Positions 36,527-46,191 of a stretch of DNA of 64,000 bases are shown here, one piece after another (position 1 is the stretch's first letter; each line of letters begins with the position of its first letter). The notes beneath the pieces are model-generated. The model was given only the letters and a program-made list of their open reading frames with translations, ran no database searches and was not told where the DNA came from. Both the position numbers and the translations under genes were made by a program. This stretch comes from Bacteroidales bacterium (GTDB taxonomy: Bacteria > Bacteroidota > Bacteroidia > Bacteroidales > GCA-2748055), in the NCBI GenBank assembly GCA_029210585.1, contig JARGFP010000017.1, forward strand, positions 1 to 64,000, given 5' to 3'.

Positions 36527-36775
36527 TATTTTTATATTATATTTGACATGAAAATCAAAGCATTCCACTATGAAACCCTCATCATTTGATTTACTTATTT
36601 CAATAGTATATTTACAAAAGGAAATGTATATATTCAACAGCGCTTTTTAGCTTCAGGATGAGGGTTCGCCGAACACCATTAAAAATACAATATGTTGTGA
36701 GGCAACTAATTCCCCGGAGAAAAAATGATATTTATAACAACTTGTAAATTAAAACTATAATTAAAATATATACGC
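36527..36775. other. Gap with a long-range inverted repeat
   Basis: An AT-rich stretch of 249 bases after ruvB. AACCCTCATC at 36574-36583 is an exact reverse complement of GATGAGGGTT at 36657-36666, so the RNA could form a 10-bp stem closing a 73-base loop. No gene is seen. It may be the leader of the small membrane protein gene or an RNA element. Confidence 0.35.
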
Positions 36776-36946
36776 ATGAAAGAAATTCTTAAAAATCTGG
36801 GTATCCTGAGCATTATTGCAGGTGTAGTGATTTTAAGTATTGCCGTTTTCAAAGAAACACATACCAACACCACATTGGCAATCAGCCTTGTTCTGATCGT
36901 TGTTGGACTTATCGGACATATTATGCTCAATAAATATCTCGACTGA
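36776..36946 (+). CDS. Small two-segment membrane protein (56 residues)
   Basis: ATG 36776 to TGA 36944-36946. Two hydrophobic segments can be read, GILSIIAGVVILSIAVF and LAISLVLIVVGLIGHIML, separated by a short polar loop (KETHTNTT), with charged ends (MKEILKN and NKYLD). It has an AT-rich leader typical of this genome and is followed by a strong terminator, so it looks like a real single-gene unit. Similar tiny membrane proteins are common in Bacteroidetes, but no function is known to me. Confidence 0.75.
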   Translation: MKEILKNLGILSIIAGVVILSIAVFKETHTNTTLAISLVLIVVGLIGHIMLNKYLD

Positions 36947-36979
36947 AAACAGTTGACATCATCAGCGCTTTTTTACTTC

Positions 36980-37006
36980 ATCCCGGGAAAACCGGGATTT
37001 TTTTTT
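36980..37006 (+). terminator. Rho-independent terminator after the small membrane protein
   Basis: A 7-bp stem ATCCCGG/CCGGGAT with loop GAAAA (36980-36998), followed by eight T residues (36999-37006). It ends the small membrane protein transcript before the OsmC gene. Confidence 0.85.
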
Positions 37007-37113
37007 AAACCCACCTGTATCTGCTGCTGCAAGCTATTGTATATTACGGATTGAACATTTTCGCTCCTGATTTGATACTATTGTTGGATACTGTAACCAT
37101 AATAAATAAACAC

Positions 37114-37539
37114 ATGAAACAAAAACTCGATCTTGACTTTCTCGGTGGAATGGCTTTTGAAACCGAAATTAACGGACACAAGGTGTATATTGATGCAGAT
37201 GAATCAGTTGGAGGGAAGAATTCAGCTCCCAGGCCCAAACCTTTCATGATGCTGGCACTTGCAGGATGTACCGGTATGGATGTGGTTTCCATACTACGGA
37301 AAATGCGCGTGGAATACGATGCACTTACCATTTCCATCGATGCCGATATGGATGAGGAATTCCCCAAACCTTTTACTTCCATGAAGGTGATTTATAAATT
37401 TTCAGGCAAGGATCTGCCCCTGGATAAAATACAGAAGGCCGTGGATCTTTCCAAGGACAGGTATTGCGGGGTTTCAGCCAATTACAAGGCCTCTTTCCCT
37501 GTGGCGCATGAGATCAGGCTGAACGGAGAAACTGTCTGA
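37114..37539 (+). CDS. OsmC/Ohr family peroxide-reducing protein
   Basis: About 141 residues of the OsmC family, which reduce organic hydroperoxides with a thiol pair. The two family cysteines are Cys52 (ALAGCTGMDV) and Cys118 (DRYCGVSA). The start at ATG 37114 (MKQKLDLDF) fits the family; an earlier in-frame start at 37051 would add residues unlike the family. No OhrR regulator is adjacent. It ends 3 bases from the end of pheS, which runs in the opposite direction. Confidence 0.9.
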   Translation: MKQKLDLDFLGGMAFETEINGHKVYIDADESVGGKNSAPRPKPFMMLALAGCTGMDVVSILRKMRVEYDALTISIDADMDEEFPKPFTSMKVIYKFSGKDLPLDKIQKAVDLSKDRYCGVSANYKASFPVAHEIRLNGETV

Positions 37540-37542
37540 TCC

Positions 37543-38562
37543 CTAAAATGCTGCGGAAAACTGTTCCAGGAACCGCGCATCATTTTCAAAATACAAACGA
37601 AGGTCCTTCACTTCGTACCTGAGCATGGTGATGCGCTCAATGCCCATGCCAAAGGCAAAGCCGGTGTATTTGCGACTGTCGATGTCGGAGTGTTCCAGTA
37701 CATTGGGATGCACCATGCCGCAACCAAGGATTTCCAGCCAGCCGGTATATTTACAAATATTGCAGCCTTTACCTCCACAAATCCTGCAACTGATATCCAT
37801 TTCAGCCGATGGTTCCGTGAAGGGGAAAAATGAGGGACGAAACCGTGTTTCTGTCTCACCACCAAACATCTCCTTCGCAAAATACATCAATGTCTGCTTC
37901 AGATCTGCAAAGGACACATTTTCATCAATATACAAGCCTTCAACCTGGTGAAATATACAGTGCGCCCGGGCTGAGATTGCCTCATTCCTGAATACTATTC
38001 CGGGAGAGATTGTACGGATGGGAGGCTGGGTGTTTTCCATGACACGTACCTGCACAGAGGAGGTATGCGTCCGCAGCAACACATCAGGATCCTTTTCAAT
38101 GAAAAAAGTGTCCTGCATGTCCCTGGCAGGATGTTCTGGCGGAAAATTCAATGCTGAAAATACATGCCAGTCATCTTCTATTTCGGGACCTTCTGAGATA
38201 TTGTACCCAAGACGGGTAAATATACCAATGATCTGGTTCCGCACAATGGAGATGGGATGACGCGCACCCACTGGCATAGACTTACCGGGAACCGTCATGT
38301 CGGGAATTGCATCCGCACCGGATGAAGCAGACAGTGCAGATTTCATCTCCTCTACTTTTCCGGTTACAAATTGCTTCAGGGTATTGATCTGCTGACCGGT
38401 CTCTTTTTTCTTATCAGCAGGAACCGACTTAAAATCAGCAAAAAGCGCATTCAGATGTCCCTTCTTACCCAGGTACGCTATCCTGAATGCTTCAACGGCT
38501 TCAGGACTGTCGGCTTCAAAACGCTTCGCATCTTCCAGCAATTGTCTGATTTTCTTTTCCAT
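37543..38562 (-). CDS. pheS: Phenylalanyl-tRNA synthetase alpha subunit
   Basis: The catalytic subunit of the PheST tetramer, a class II synthetase. The 339-residue protein has an N-terminal coiled-coil that binds tRNA (about 1-90), then the catalytic core with GPEIEDDWHVFSALNFP, HPARDMQDTFF, RTHTSSVQVRVM, and motif 3 GFAFGMGIERITML. Like many bacterial PheS it has a cysteine cluster, CRICGGKGCNICKYTGW. pheT is not adjacent, which is common in Bacteroidetes. Confidence 0.97.
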   Translation of the reverse strand: MEKKIRQLLEDAKRFEADSPEAVEAFRIAYLGKKGHLNALFADFKSVPADKKKETGQQINTLKQFVTGKVEEMKSALSASSGADAIPDMTVPGKSMPVGARHPISIVRNQIIGIFTRLGYNISEGPEIEDDWHVFSALNFPPEHPARDMQDTFFIEKDPDVLLRTHTSSVQVRVMENTQPPIRTISPGIVFRNEAISARAHCIFHQVEGLYIDENVSFADLKQTLMYFAKEMFGGETETRFRPSFFPFTEPSAEMDISCRICGGKGCNICKYTGWLEILGCGMVHPNVLEHSDIDSRKYTGFAFGMGIERITMLRYEVKDLRLYFENDARFLEQFSAAF

Positions 38563-38610
38563 GGTGAATGATTATGAGGCGGTAAAGGTAATAAAAATCA
38601 ACAACAGCCC

Positions 38611-39288
38611 TTATTTGAGACGGATGGAAAAAATGATATCATCCAGCGGACGGGCATTGTTGTCGGTGGGCATCACAGCAATGGCATCAACAACATCCAA
38701 ACCTCTGATGACCTCACCGAAAACGGTATAACCATCATCAAGATGTGGCGTTCCGCCAATGGTGGTATATGTTTCAATCTCTTCTGGTGTGAAGGGATCA
38801 TGCACCTCGCGGGTTTGCAGGGTGGCCAGCTGCGCTTCGTTCAGAACCTGTCCCTGGACGATGTAAAACTGCGATCCGGATGATCTCTTTTCCGGGTTGA
38901 CAGCATCTCCCTGCCGCGCGGCAGCCAACGCTCCTTTTTTGTGAAAATATTGTTCACGTATTTCTGCTTCAATGGTATACCCGGGACCCCCGGTCCCAAG
39001 CCGCTGCCCTTTTTCAGCTCCTTTTGAATGGGGATCCCCTCCCTGGATCATGAAATTATTGATGACCCGGTGAAACAATTGACCGTCGTAATATCCGTTT
39101 TTAATCAGTTTGATCATGTTGTCCCTGTGCAGCGGAGTGTCATCATACAACAACAATTCTATATTACCCAGGGAGGTTTCCATCACGATCACTTTTCCGT
39201 TGCTGCTTGCTGCTTGCTGCGCTTGAACTGCAGGCAACATTACAGCCAGCAGAACACTTAAAAATAAAATACGTATCATAATTTTCAT
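38611..39288 (-). CDS. Exported cyclophilin-type peptidyl-prolyl isomerase
   Basis: A 225-residue protein with a signal peptide (MIRILFLSVLLAVMLPAVQA) and a cyclophilin domain: FHRVINNFMIQGGDP and GSQFYIVQG, with an insertion (about 135-180) seen in the Bacteroidetes type. It catalyses proline isomerisation in exported proteins, most likely in the periplasm. ATG 39288 is chosen because it places the signal peptide at the N-terminus. A longer frame opens at 39330 but would run into the divergent epimerase promoter region. Confidence 0.92.
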   Translation of the reverse strand: MKIMIRILFLSVLLAVMLPAVQAQQAASSNGKVIVMETSLGNIELLLYDDTPLHRDNMIKLIKNGYYDGQLFHRVINNFMIQGGDPHSKGAEKGQRLGTGGPGYTIEAEIREQYFHKKGALAAARQGDAVNPEKRSSGSQFYIVQGQVLNEAQLATLQTREVHDPFTPEEIETYTTIGGTPHLDDGYTVFGEVIRGLDVVDAIAVMPTDNNARPLDDIIFSIRLK

Positions 39289-39357
39289 TGTTTTAGTGGA
39301 AGACATTTGCATAACATTCCGTATCTTCAATATGTTTTACAACGAAAGTATAAAATT

Positions 39358-40206
39358 ATGGTCATAGCGCTTGCAGGATACAATGGTTTTATTGGTTCGC
39401 ACATCAGGAAAAGGTTACATGCACACGATTTTATCATGCTTTCAAGAGACGATCTGTACGGTTCAGCCAGCGCATTGGCACGAAAGATATCAGGAAGTGA
39501 TGTACTGATCAATACGGCGGGATTCCGCATTACTGCAAGATGGACAAAAAAGAACCGGGAGAAAATTCACAGCAGCCGCATCGTTGTCACCCGCCAATTG
39601 GTGCAAGCCATTAGCCTCGCAGAACAGAAACCTGCAGTGTTTATGACTGCTTCTGCAATCGGTATCTACAGGAACCAGATGGAACATACTGAGGACTCCC
39701 GGGCATATGCTGATGATTTTCTGGCAAAAGTGGTCCGTGACTGGGAAGCTGCAGCAGACACTGTTACGGGTGATGTACGGCTGGTAAAAATGCGTTTTGG
39801 TATGGTACTGGGTGGCGACGGGGGAGCGTTGCCGAAACTTTTGAGATTGTTTAAATGGGGACTGGGAGGTGTGATCGCCTCCGGGAAACAGGTCTACTCG
39901 TTCATACATATTGAAGATTTGACCGGTGCAATTGCGCATATCCTGGAACAAAAAGGGGAAGGAGTATACAATTTTACGGCTCCCGTCCCGGTAACCAGCA
40001 AAACGTTTACCAACACTATAGCGAAAAAACTGCACCGGCCTGCAATGATTCCCAGTCCTGGATTTTTGATGCAAATTGTCATGGGAAAAGCGGCCATCGT
40101 GGTGACAAAGGGACAAACTGTTTATCCTAAAAAGCTACTCGATGAAGGATATAAGTTTACCTTTGCTACCATTGATGAAGCAATAGAAAACCTGGCAGAG
40201 CAGTAG
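39358..40206 (+). CDS. NAD(P)-dependent epimerase (TIGR01777/SDR39U1 type)
   Basis: A roughly 282-residue short-chain dehydrogenase of the extended YfcH type. The Rossmann motif is ALAGYNGFIGSHI. Further marks are VLINTAGFRI, MTASAIGIYRNQ and the C-terminal DUF1731-like end KKLLDEGYKFTFATIDEAIE. The substrate of this family is not established. The start is set at ATG 39358, directly before the Rossmann motif. It joins the flippase gene with no gap, so the two are co-transcribed. Confidence 0.88.
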   Translation: MVIALAGYNGFIGSHIRKRLHAHDFIMLSRDDLYGSASALARKISGSDVLINTAGFRITARWTKKNREKIHSSRIVVTRQLVQAISLAEQKPAVFMTASAIGIYRNQMEHTEDSRAYADDFLAKVVRDWEAAADTVTGDVRLVKMRFGMVLGGDGGALPKLLRLFKWGLGGVIASGKQVYSFIHIEDLTGAIAHILEQKGEGVYNFTAPVPVTSKTFTNTIAKKLHRPAMIPSPGFLMQIVMGKAAIVVTKGQTVYPKKLLDEGYKFTFATIDEAIENLAEQ

Positions 40207-41694
40207 ATGAACCCGATAAAGCAACTATTTGGTCAAACGGCTGTTTATGGCATGGGCATCGTTTTACCACGCTTGCTGAACTTTGTCATTCTCACCCCTT
40301 TTTACACCAGGAGATTTGATACAGGGGAATATGGCATCATCACGGAATTGTATGCCTATGTGGTACTATTGCTGATAATTCTGACCTATGGCATGGAAAC
40401 CGGTTTTTTTAGGTTTGCAAGCAACAGTAACAAAAAGAATACGATCTATACCAGCATCCTGCTTTCAGTTTTTTCAACCTCCCTGTTGTTTGTGATCGTG
40501 ATCCGGATGCTCATGCAACCGCTTTCGGAATGGCTTCAATATGGCGGTAATCCTGAATATATACTCTGGCTGGCGATCATTGTTGCAGCAGATGCTTTTA
40601 CAGCGATTCCCTTCGCCAGGATCCGGCTGTACAACAAGGCAAAAAAATATACGCTGATCAGGATCATTGAGATCTCTGTCAACATTGGTTTGAACCTGTT
40701 TTTTATCAAGTATTGCCGGGATAACTACGAATCCGTGGCATGGATCAGTAAGATCTACGACCCGTCAATAGGAGTGGGGTATGTGCTGATCTCTAACCTG
40801 GTATCGTCCCTGTTGAAGATAATCCTGTTGTCTGCAGAGATCTTTGCGTTCCTGAAAGGAAAATTCGACCTGCAGCTTTTCAGGCAGGTACTGAAATATT
40901 CCTATCCGCTGCTTATTGCCGGACTGGCAGGAGCAGTGAATGAAGCGCTCGACCGTGTCCTGTTGAAACACCTGCTCGATCCGGCATCTGATCCCATGGG
41001 ACAACTGGGTATCTATGGGGCAAATTACAAGATCGCCGTACTCATGACCCTCTATGTACAGGCATTCCGGTACGCAGCAGAACCGTTTTTCTTTTCAAAA
41101 TCCGGTGAAAAGGACGCCAAAATTCTGTATGCGGATGTAATGAAGTACTACATTATCCCGGGTTTGCTGATCTTCCTGGTGGTAAATGTTTACCTTGAAT
41201 ACTTCAAACTATTTATTGGACCGGAATTCAGGGAAGGGGTGCACATTGTCCCAGTTGTGCTGATGGCCAACCTGTTGATCGGAATCTTTTTCAACCTCTC
41301 TATCTGGTACAAACTGGAAGACAAGACGATGATTGGTGCAATGCTCGTTATCACGGGTGCACTCATTACCATTGTTGTCAATATCACTTTTGTTCCGGGG
41401 TTTGGATACATTGCTTCCGCATGGGGACACCTCCTGTGCTATTCCGTGATGATCACCCTGTCTTACCTGCTGTCGCGGAAACACTTCCGTATTCCATATG
41501 ATTTCAGGAGGATATTGATTTATTTTATTACCATTGTGGGGTTCTTTTATGCCGACCGGTTGTTAACTTTGCAGGATAGTTCAGTGACAAATGTTCTCAA
41601 ACCAGTCTGGATCTTAGCCGCATTGGTGATCTTCTATGTTGGAGAGAAGCAGGGATTTGTGAAATACACAAAAGCGGTGAATAAAACAGGGTAA
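40207..41694 (+). CDS. Polysaccharide flippase (MOP superfamily, Wzx-like)
   Basis: A 495-residue inner-membrane protein with about 14 predicted membrane segments. It matches the lipopolysaccharide/polysaccharide biosynthesis flippases that move lipid-linked sugars across the inner membrane: N-terminal [32 protein letters not shown], and the C-terminal PFYxRR-like region is early (LTPFYTRRF). The order ruvB, flippase, dut, TPR protein is frequent in Bacteroidetes. The glycan moved is unknown. Confidence 0.88.
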   Translation: MNPIKQLFGQTAVYGMGIVLPRLLNFVILTPFYTRRFDTGEYGIITELYAYVVLLLIILTYGMETGFFRFASNSNKKNTIYTSILLSVFSTSLLFVIVIRMLMQPLSEWLQYGGNPEYILWLAIIVAADAFTAIPFARIRLYNKAKKYTLIRIIEISVNIGLNLFFIKYCRDNYESVAWISKIYDPSIGVGYVLISNLVSSLLKIILLSAEIFAFLKGKFDLQLFRQVLKYSYPLLIAGLAGAVNEALDRVLLKHLLDPASDPMGQLGIYGANYKIAVLMTLYVQAFRYAAEPFFFSKSGEKDAKILYADVMKYYIIPGLLIFLVVNVYLEYFKLFIGPEFREGVHIVPVVLMANLLIGIFFNLSIWYKLEDKTMIGAMLVITGALITIVVNITFVPGFGYIASAWGHLLCYSVMITLSYLLSRKHFRIPYDFRRILIYFITIVGFFYADRLLTLQDSSVTNVLKPVWILAALVIFYVGEKQGFVKYTKAVNKTG

Positions 41695-41695
41695 T

Positions 41696-42130
41696 ATGAA
41701 AATCAAAATTGTAAACAAATCAGGCAACCCCTTGCCTTCCTATTCAACCGAACATGCTGCAGGCATTGACCTGCGGGCCGATCTCACGGAAGAGGTCGTC
41801 TTGGAGCCGCTGCAAAGAAAACTGGTACCAACAGGCATTTACCTGGAACTGCCTGTTGGGTATGAGGCGCAGATCAGGCCCAGGAGCGGCATGGCACTAA
41901 AACACGGGATATCCGTACTGAACACACCAGGAACCATCGATGCTGATTATCGCGGTGAAGTTGGCGTAATTGTTGTTAATCTCTCTTCTGAAACTTATGC
42001 AATCAGCCCGGGGGAACGAATATGCCAGATGGTGATCAGCAAACATGAAACAGCGGAATGGGTGGAAGTGGAGGAATTGCAACATACCGATAGGGGAGCA
42101 GGAGGTTTTGGACATACAGGAAAAAGATAG
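41696..42130 (+). CDS. dut: dUTP diphosphatase
   Basis: Hydrolyses dUTP to dUMP to keep uracil out of DNA and supply thymidylate synthesis. The 144-residue trimeric type has all five motifs: [37 protein letters not shown] and the flexible C-terminal [11 protein letters not shown]. It starts 1 base after the flippase stop and is followed by the TPR gene. Confidence 0.97.
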   Translation: MKIKIVNKSGNPLPSYSTEHAAGIDLRADLTEEVVLEPLQRKLVPTGIYLELPVGYEAQIRPRSGMALKHGISVLNTPGTIDADYRGEVGVIVVNLSSETYAISPGERICQMVISKHETAEWVEVEELQHTDRGAGGFGHTGKR

Positions 42131-42146
42131 GAAGGAATTGGAATTT

Positions 42147-43838
42147 ATGATATTCAGGAAATCAGCATACATGATGCTGCTTATGTTGATTTGGTGGCCA
42201 GCACACGCACAATCGGAAAATACCGATTACCAGTATGCGCTCATCGAAGCAGTGAAGCAGAAAAATCTGGGCAATGTCCCGGGCGCCATTGAACTTTATA
42301 AAATGGTGCTGGAAGAAAACAGCAATGTTGCTGTGGCCCACTATGAGCTGGGAACCCTCTTCGCCCTTATGGGCAACAGGGAGAAAGCGGCACATCACCT
42401 GGAAACTGCGGTAACGATGGATCCCGGCAACAAATGGTATTTTGAAAGCTATGTGGATGTACTGCTTATGATACAGGACTTCAAATCAGCACAGCACATG
42501 CTGAAGGCCCGAATCGGTACTGATAAGGGGAACGTGGATCACCTCTACAAACTGGCCAATGTTTATTTCCTCGATAACAAATCCCGGAAAGCCATTAAAA
42601 CACTTGAAAAAATTGAGAGGGAACATGGCCTCTCTGAAAAGATTACTTTGCTGAAAGCCAATATTTATGAAAAAAGAGGGGATTATAAAAAAGCACTCAG
42701 CGAAGTCGAAGCAATCCTGGATCGCTTTCCGGAATCCGTTCAGTTCCATTTGGTGGCAGCCGAACTGGCCATGAACAGCAACGATGAAGACCTGGCGGCC
42801 AGGTATTACCGGAAGGTGTTTGACCTGGACAGCCTGAACATTTATGCCCTTACCAACCTGACGGATTATTACAGGGAGAAGAAGGAATACAAAAACAGTT
42901 TTTTCTACCTGGACAAATCCTTTCAGAGTGACGAAATCGACTATGACAAAAAGATGGCCATTCTGAGTTTCTATCTCTCCGATGAATACTTCTCCAGGAA
43001 CCATGGAAAGGAACTTGAAAAGCTGCTTGTAACGATGATGAATAAATATCCGGACAGGAGGGATGTGCATCTTTTTGCTTCCGACTTCTTTATTAAGAAC
43101 ATGAAGTACAGGGAAGCACTGGATGCATTGCTTCCTCTGCTGAATAAGAAGCAGGAAAAATATCCGCTTTGGCGACAGGGTATCCTGCTTGCCAATGCCA
43201 CCGGCAGAATGGAAGACCTGCTGAAGATTACTTCAATGGCCGTGGAAATGTATCCCGACAGCGCGGAAATGATTTTTTATAAGGGGATTGCAGCGTACGA
43301 AAACGAAAAGTATGAGGAAGTAATACTTACATTCAGTGACGAACAGCTGGCCCGGGTGGACGATCAGGATCTAAACGGCCAGGCAAGAATGCTGCTTGCA
43401 GAATCATACAACCAGCTTGAAATGTACGATGTTTCTGACAGTATATTCAGGGAAATAATTCGTTCAGATCCCGATAATTATCTGGTAATGAATAATTTTA
43501 GTTACTATTTGTCACTGAGGGAAGAATCGCTCGATGAAGCAGAACGGCTCAGCCGGATTACGATCGAAAAGGAACCACAAAACGGGACCTACCTGGATAC
43601 CTATGCCTGGATATTGTATAAACGAGGCGAGTACGAGGAGGCGGAAACGTACATCATGCAGGCCCTGAAGTGGGGTGGAGAAGGAGACCTCGAGGTAAAT
43701 CTGCATGCAGCAGAAATCTATAAGTCGCTCGGTAATATTCCCATGGCAAGAGCGTTTTATCAGAAAGCCCTGGTCCTCGGTGGAGATAAAGAAGAACTGA
43801 TCAGGAAACTGGAGGCGCTGAATGGCAGGATGGAGTAG
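42147..43838 (+). CDS. TPR-repeat exported protein
   Basis: A 563-residue protein with a signal peptide (MMLLMLIWWPAHAQ) and TPR-type helical repeats through most of its length, for example IELYKMVLEENSNVAVAHYE and YRKVFDLDSLNIYALTNL, plus a clear C-terminal unit near YLDTYAWILYKRGEYEEAE. TPR proteins act as scaffolds. The start is ATG 42147, which puts the signal first; the frame also opens inside dut at 42045. It overlaps the next gene by 17 bases. Its place before DUF4292 and an EnvC-like gene suggests envelope assembly. Confidence 0.85.
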   Translation: MIFRKSAYMMLLMLIWWPAHAQSENTDYQYALIEAVKQKNLGNVPGAIELYKMVLEENSNVAVAHYELGTLFALMGNREKAAHHLETAVTMDPGNKWYFESYVDVLLMIQDFKSAQHMLKARIGTDKGNVDHLYKLANVYFLDNKSRKAIKTLEKIEREHGLSEKITLLKANIYEKRGDYKKALSEVEAILDRFPESVQFHLVAAELAMNSNDEDLAARYYRKVFDLDSLNIYALTNLTDYYREKKEYKNSFFYLDKSFQSDEIDYDKKMAILSFYLSDEYFSRNHGKELEKLLVTMMNKYPDRRDVHLFASDFFIKNMKYREALDALLPLLNKKQEKYPLWRQGILLANATGRMEDLLKITSMAVEMYPDSAEMIFYKGIAAYENEKYEEVILTFSDEQLARVDDQDLNGQARMLLAESYNQLEMYDVSDSIFREIIRSDPDNYLVMNNFSYYLSLREESLDEAERLSRITIEKEPQNGTYLDTYAWILYKRGEYEEAETYIMQALKWGGEGDLEVNLHAAEIYKSLGNIPMARAFYQKALVLGGDKEELIRKLEALNGRME

Positions 43839-44559
43839 AAATATAGCAATATGTGGCCTGGTCTGCGGTATGGTCTTTTCCTGTACACCGCTGAAAAGAT
43901 TGGGAGGCGGAAACAATGTTTCACCCGCGAAACAGGGTACGCTATCTGATTTCTGCGCCACTGATAAATCATTTAAAACGCTGTATATTAGTGGAATAGA
44001 CGCAAAAATTATTATTGATAATAAGGAATACGATTCGCGTGTTTCGCTCTACTACCTTCCCGATTCGCTTTTTCTGCTGAGCGCGGTAAATAGTGGTTTC
44101 GAAATAGTCAGGCTGGGCGTGGCACCAGACAGTACCGTGTATATCAACAGGCTGGATAAACTGGCTTACATCATCAGGAGCAAGGATACAGGGTATGCTC
44201 CGCCGGTGCTGTTCCGGGACCTGGAAAGATTACTGAACAGGCAGTTGCTCTGTGAAGGATCTGTGGTGGAAAGCGTAAGCGACAGCCTACTGCTGTTGGA
44301 CCATTCTGAACAGGATATATCTAAAAAGATTTTTTACAGGCTCCCGGGTCCAAAGGTATGGAAATTCGAGTTTTTCCAGAAGAAGACAGGTGAGTATGTG
44401 GTTGGGGAATTGGACGCAGAGCAAAAAATTATCATATATTCGAATTATATTATGGATAACATTACGCTGAAGGCGGAAGGTGGAGATGTTGAATATAACA
44501 AAGTACTGGATGTAAACCTGGCTGTAAACAGGAGAAAATACACTATAGTTTATTTATAA
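43822..44559 (+). CDS. DUF4292 family lipoprotein
   Basis: A 245-residue protein with a short signal ending VFSC (Cys21), which suggests lipid attachment. The rest is beta-rich and matches DUF4292, a Bacteroidetes family with a shape like the lipoprotein carriers LolA/LolB (FKTLYISGIDAKIIID, VSLYYLPDSLFLLSA). A role in lipoprotein or lipid handling at the outer membrane is inference. It overlaps the TPR gene by 17 bases and the EnvC-like gene by 1 base, so the three are translated as a unit. Confidence 0.85.
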   Translation: MAGWSRNIAICGLVCGMVFSCTPLKRLGGGNNVSPAKQGTLSDFCATDKSFKTLYISGIDAKIIIDNKEYDSRVSLYYLPDSLFLLSAVNSGFEIVRLGVAPDSTVYINRLDKLAYIIRSKDTGYAPPVLFRDLERLLNRQLLCEGSVVESVSDSLLLLDHSEQDISKKIFYRLPGPKVWKFEFFQKKTGEYVVGELDAEQKIIIYSNYIMDNITLKAEGGDVEYNKVLDVNLAVNRRKYTIVYL

Positions 44560-45743
44560 TGATGCGGCTTCTTGTATTTATAGCAATATTACTGGGTACG
44601 GTAAATATGGCTGCCCAGGATAAGGTTGCGCTGGAAAAGCGAAAGGAATCCACATTAAAGGAACTTGAGATCGCCAGGGAACTGCTCGATAAAACAAGGG
44701 ATAAAAAGCAAAACACCATTCACCGTGTCACCTTGCTGAACAGGGGTATCAACAGCAGGGAACAGTTGATCAGGAATATCATCCGGGAAATTGACCTCAT
44801 GGACAAGGGAATTGATGACCTGGAAGATGAAATTCGTAAGCTGGAAAGGGATATCAGGAAAGGAAAAGAGGAATATGCACATATCCTGTACAGTGTCTTT
44901 AAAAACCATACGGATGAGGAAAAAATGATGTACCTGCTGGCAAGCAAGGATATCAATGAGTTCTATCAGAGGATTAAATATATGAAATACCTCAAGGATT
45001 ACAGGGAAAGAAAGGTGGAGGAGCTCGAAAAAATGATGGAGCGGCTTGCAACCAGGTCGCAGGAACTGATAGAGGCAAGGAACCAACAGGCGGCATTGCT
45101 GGAGGAAAAAGAACGGGAAAACAATGAGCTACTGAAGGAAAGAAGCCAGAGAAACAGCATGATCCGGCAACTGGCCCGGGACGAACAACGCATCAGGAAA
45201 GAGATAGAGAAAAAAGACAGAATACGTAAGGAGCTCGAAGACAGAATACGCAAGATTATCGAAGAAGAGACTAGGAAAAATGCAGGTAATACATTGTTGT
45301 CCTCCCTGACACCCGAGCAACGGCTTGTGGGGAACAGCTTTTTGCAGAATAAAGGACGGCTGCCATGGCCGGTGGAAAGAGGCGTGATTACCACAAAATA
45401 TGGCCTGGTCGATCATCCTGTGCTTGATGGGGTGAAAATTCCCAGCAATGGGATTGATATCAGTGCGCCTCCCGGAACAAAAGCCAGGGCCATATTCGAT
45501 GGAGAGGTTACCGGGGTGTATGCGATACTTGGAGCAAATTATGCAGTGATCATGATGCACGGAGAATACATTACCGTTTACCAAAACCTGGTGGATTCCA
45601 TGGTGAAAGCAGGCGATAAGGTGTCCGCAAAACAGATACTGGGAACGATACATTCAGACCCTGGAGAAAATATTGCCGTGATGACATTACAGGTGTGGAA
45701 ATCAAAGGAAATTCTTGATCCGGAGCATTGGCTGTCGAAATAA
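44559..45743 (+). CDS. EnvC-like murein hydrolase activator with degenerate LytM domain
   Basis: A 394-residue protein with a signal peptide, a long coiled coil (about 20-250, rich in Glu, Lys and Arg) and a C-terminal M23/LytM domain. In the domain, catalytic metal ligands are changed: the usual H-N-G-x-D reads PSNGIDI, Tyr-x-His-Leu reads YQNL, and the H of the last motif is Gln (LQVWKSKE). EnvC and NlpD-type activators lack catalytic residues and instead switch on amidases. The coiled coil plus degenerate LytM is the EnvC layout, so activation of cell-wall amidases during division is the likely role. No amidase gene is in the window. Confidence 0.85.
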   Translation: MMRLLVFIAILLGTVNMAAQDKVALEKRKESTLKELEIARELLDKTRDKKQNTIHRVTLLNRGINSREQLIRNIIREIDLMDKGIDDLEDEIRKLERDIRKGKEEYAHILYSVFKNHTDEEKMMYLLASKDINEFYQRIKYMKYLKDYRERKVEELEKMMERLATRSQELIEARNQQAALLEEKERENNELLKERSQRNSMIRQLARDEQRIRKEIEKKDRIRKELEDRIRKIIEEETRKNAGNTLLSSLTPEQRLVGNSFLQNKGRLPWPVERGVITTKYGLVDHPVLDGVKIPSNGIDISAPPGTKARAIFDGEVTGVYAILGANYAVIMMHGEYITVYQNLVDSMVKAGDKVSAKQILGTIHSDPGENIAVMTLQVWKSKEILDPEHWLSK

Positions 45744-45795
45744 GATGTAACCTTTTTATGGCTGTTGTCGTATACGAAAGCTCCATTTATTAGCG

Positions 45796-46191
45796 ATGAG
45801 AAAGGATTTCGAAATATCTTCAGCTTCAGAGAATTTACGGATCGTTGAGAAGGTGATCGACGATATGTCACTCGAACTGGATTTGACAGACGAAGTGTAT
45901 GGCAATGTGCTTGTAGCAACCATGGAAGCTACGAATAACGCCATTGTTCACGGGAATAAATCGGATCCAAACAAACAGGTACAACTGGAAATTATTAAAA
46001 ACGAAGAAGTACTGGTGATAAAGATCAAGGACCAGGGAAATGGGTTTGATTATGCACATGTACCTGACCCTACAGCACCTGAAAATCTGGAAAAGATCAA
46101 CGGACGGGGAATCTTTCTGATGAAACGACTTTCTGATGACATCATGTTTTATGACGACGGCAGGATTGTAGAACTTAAGTTCAGGGTGTAG
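45796..46191 (+). CDS. Serine/threonine-type HATPase (RsbW-like anti-sigma factor)
   Basis: A 131-residue GHKL ATPase domain without other domains: N box MEATNNAIVHGN, G1 DQGNGFD and G2 GRGIFLM. Single-domain proteins of this kind include anti-sigma factor kinases such as RsbW and SpoIIAB. No anti-anti-sigma factor is adjacent. It overlaps ybeY by one base. The partner is unknown. Confidence 0.85.
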   Translation: MRKDFEISSASENLRIVEKVIDDMSLELDLTDEVYGNVLVATMEATNNAIVHGNKSDPNKQVQLEIIKNEEVLVIKIKDQGNGFDYAHVPDPTAPENLEKINGRGIFLMKRLSDDIMFYDDGRIVELKFRV

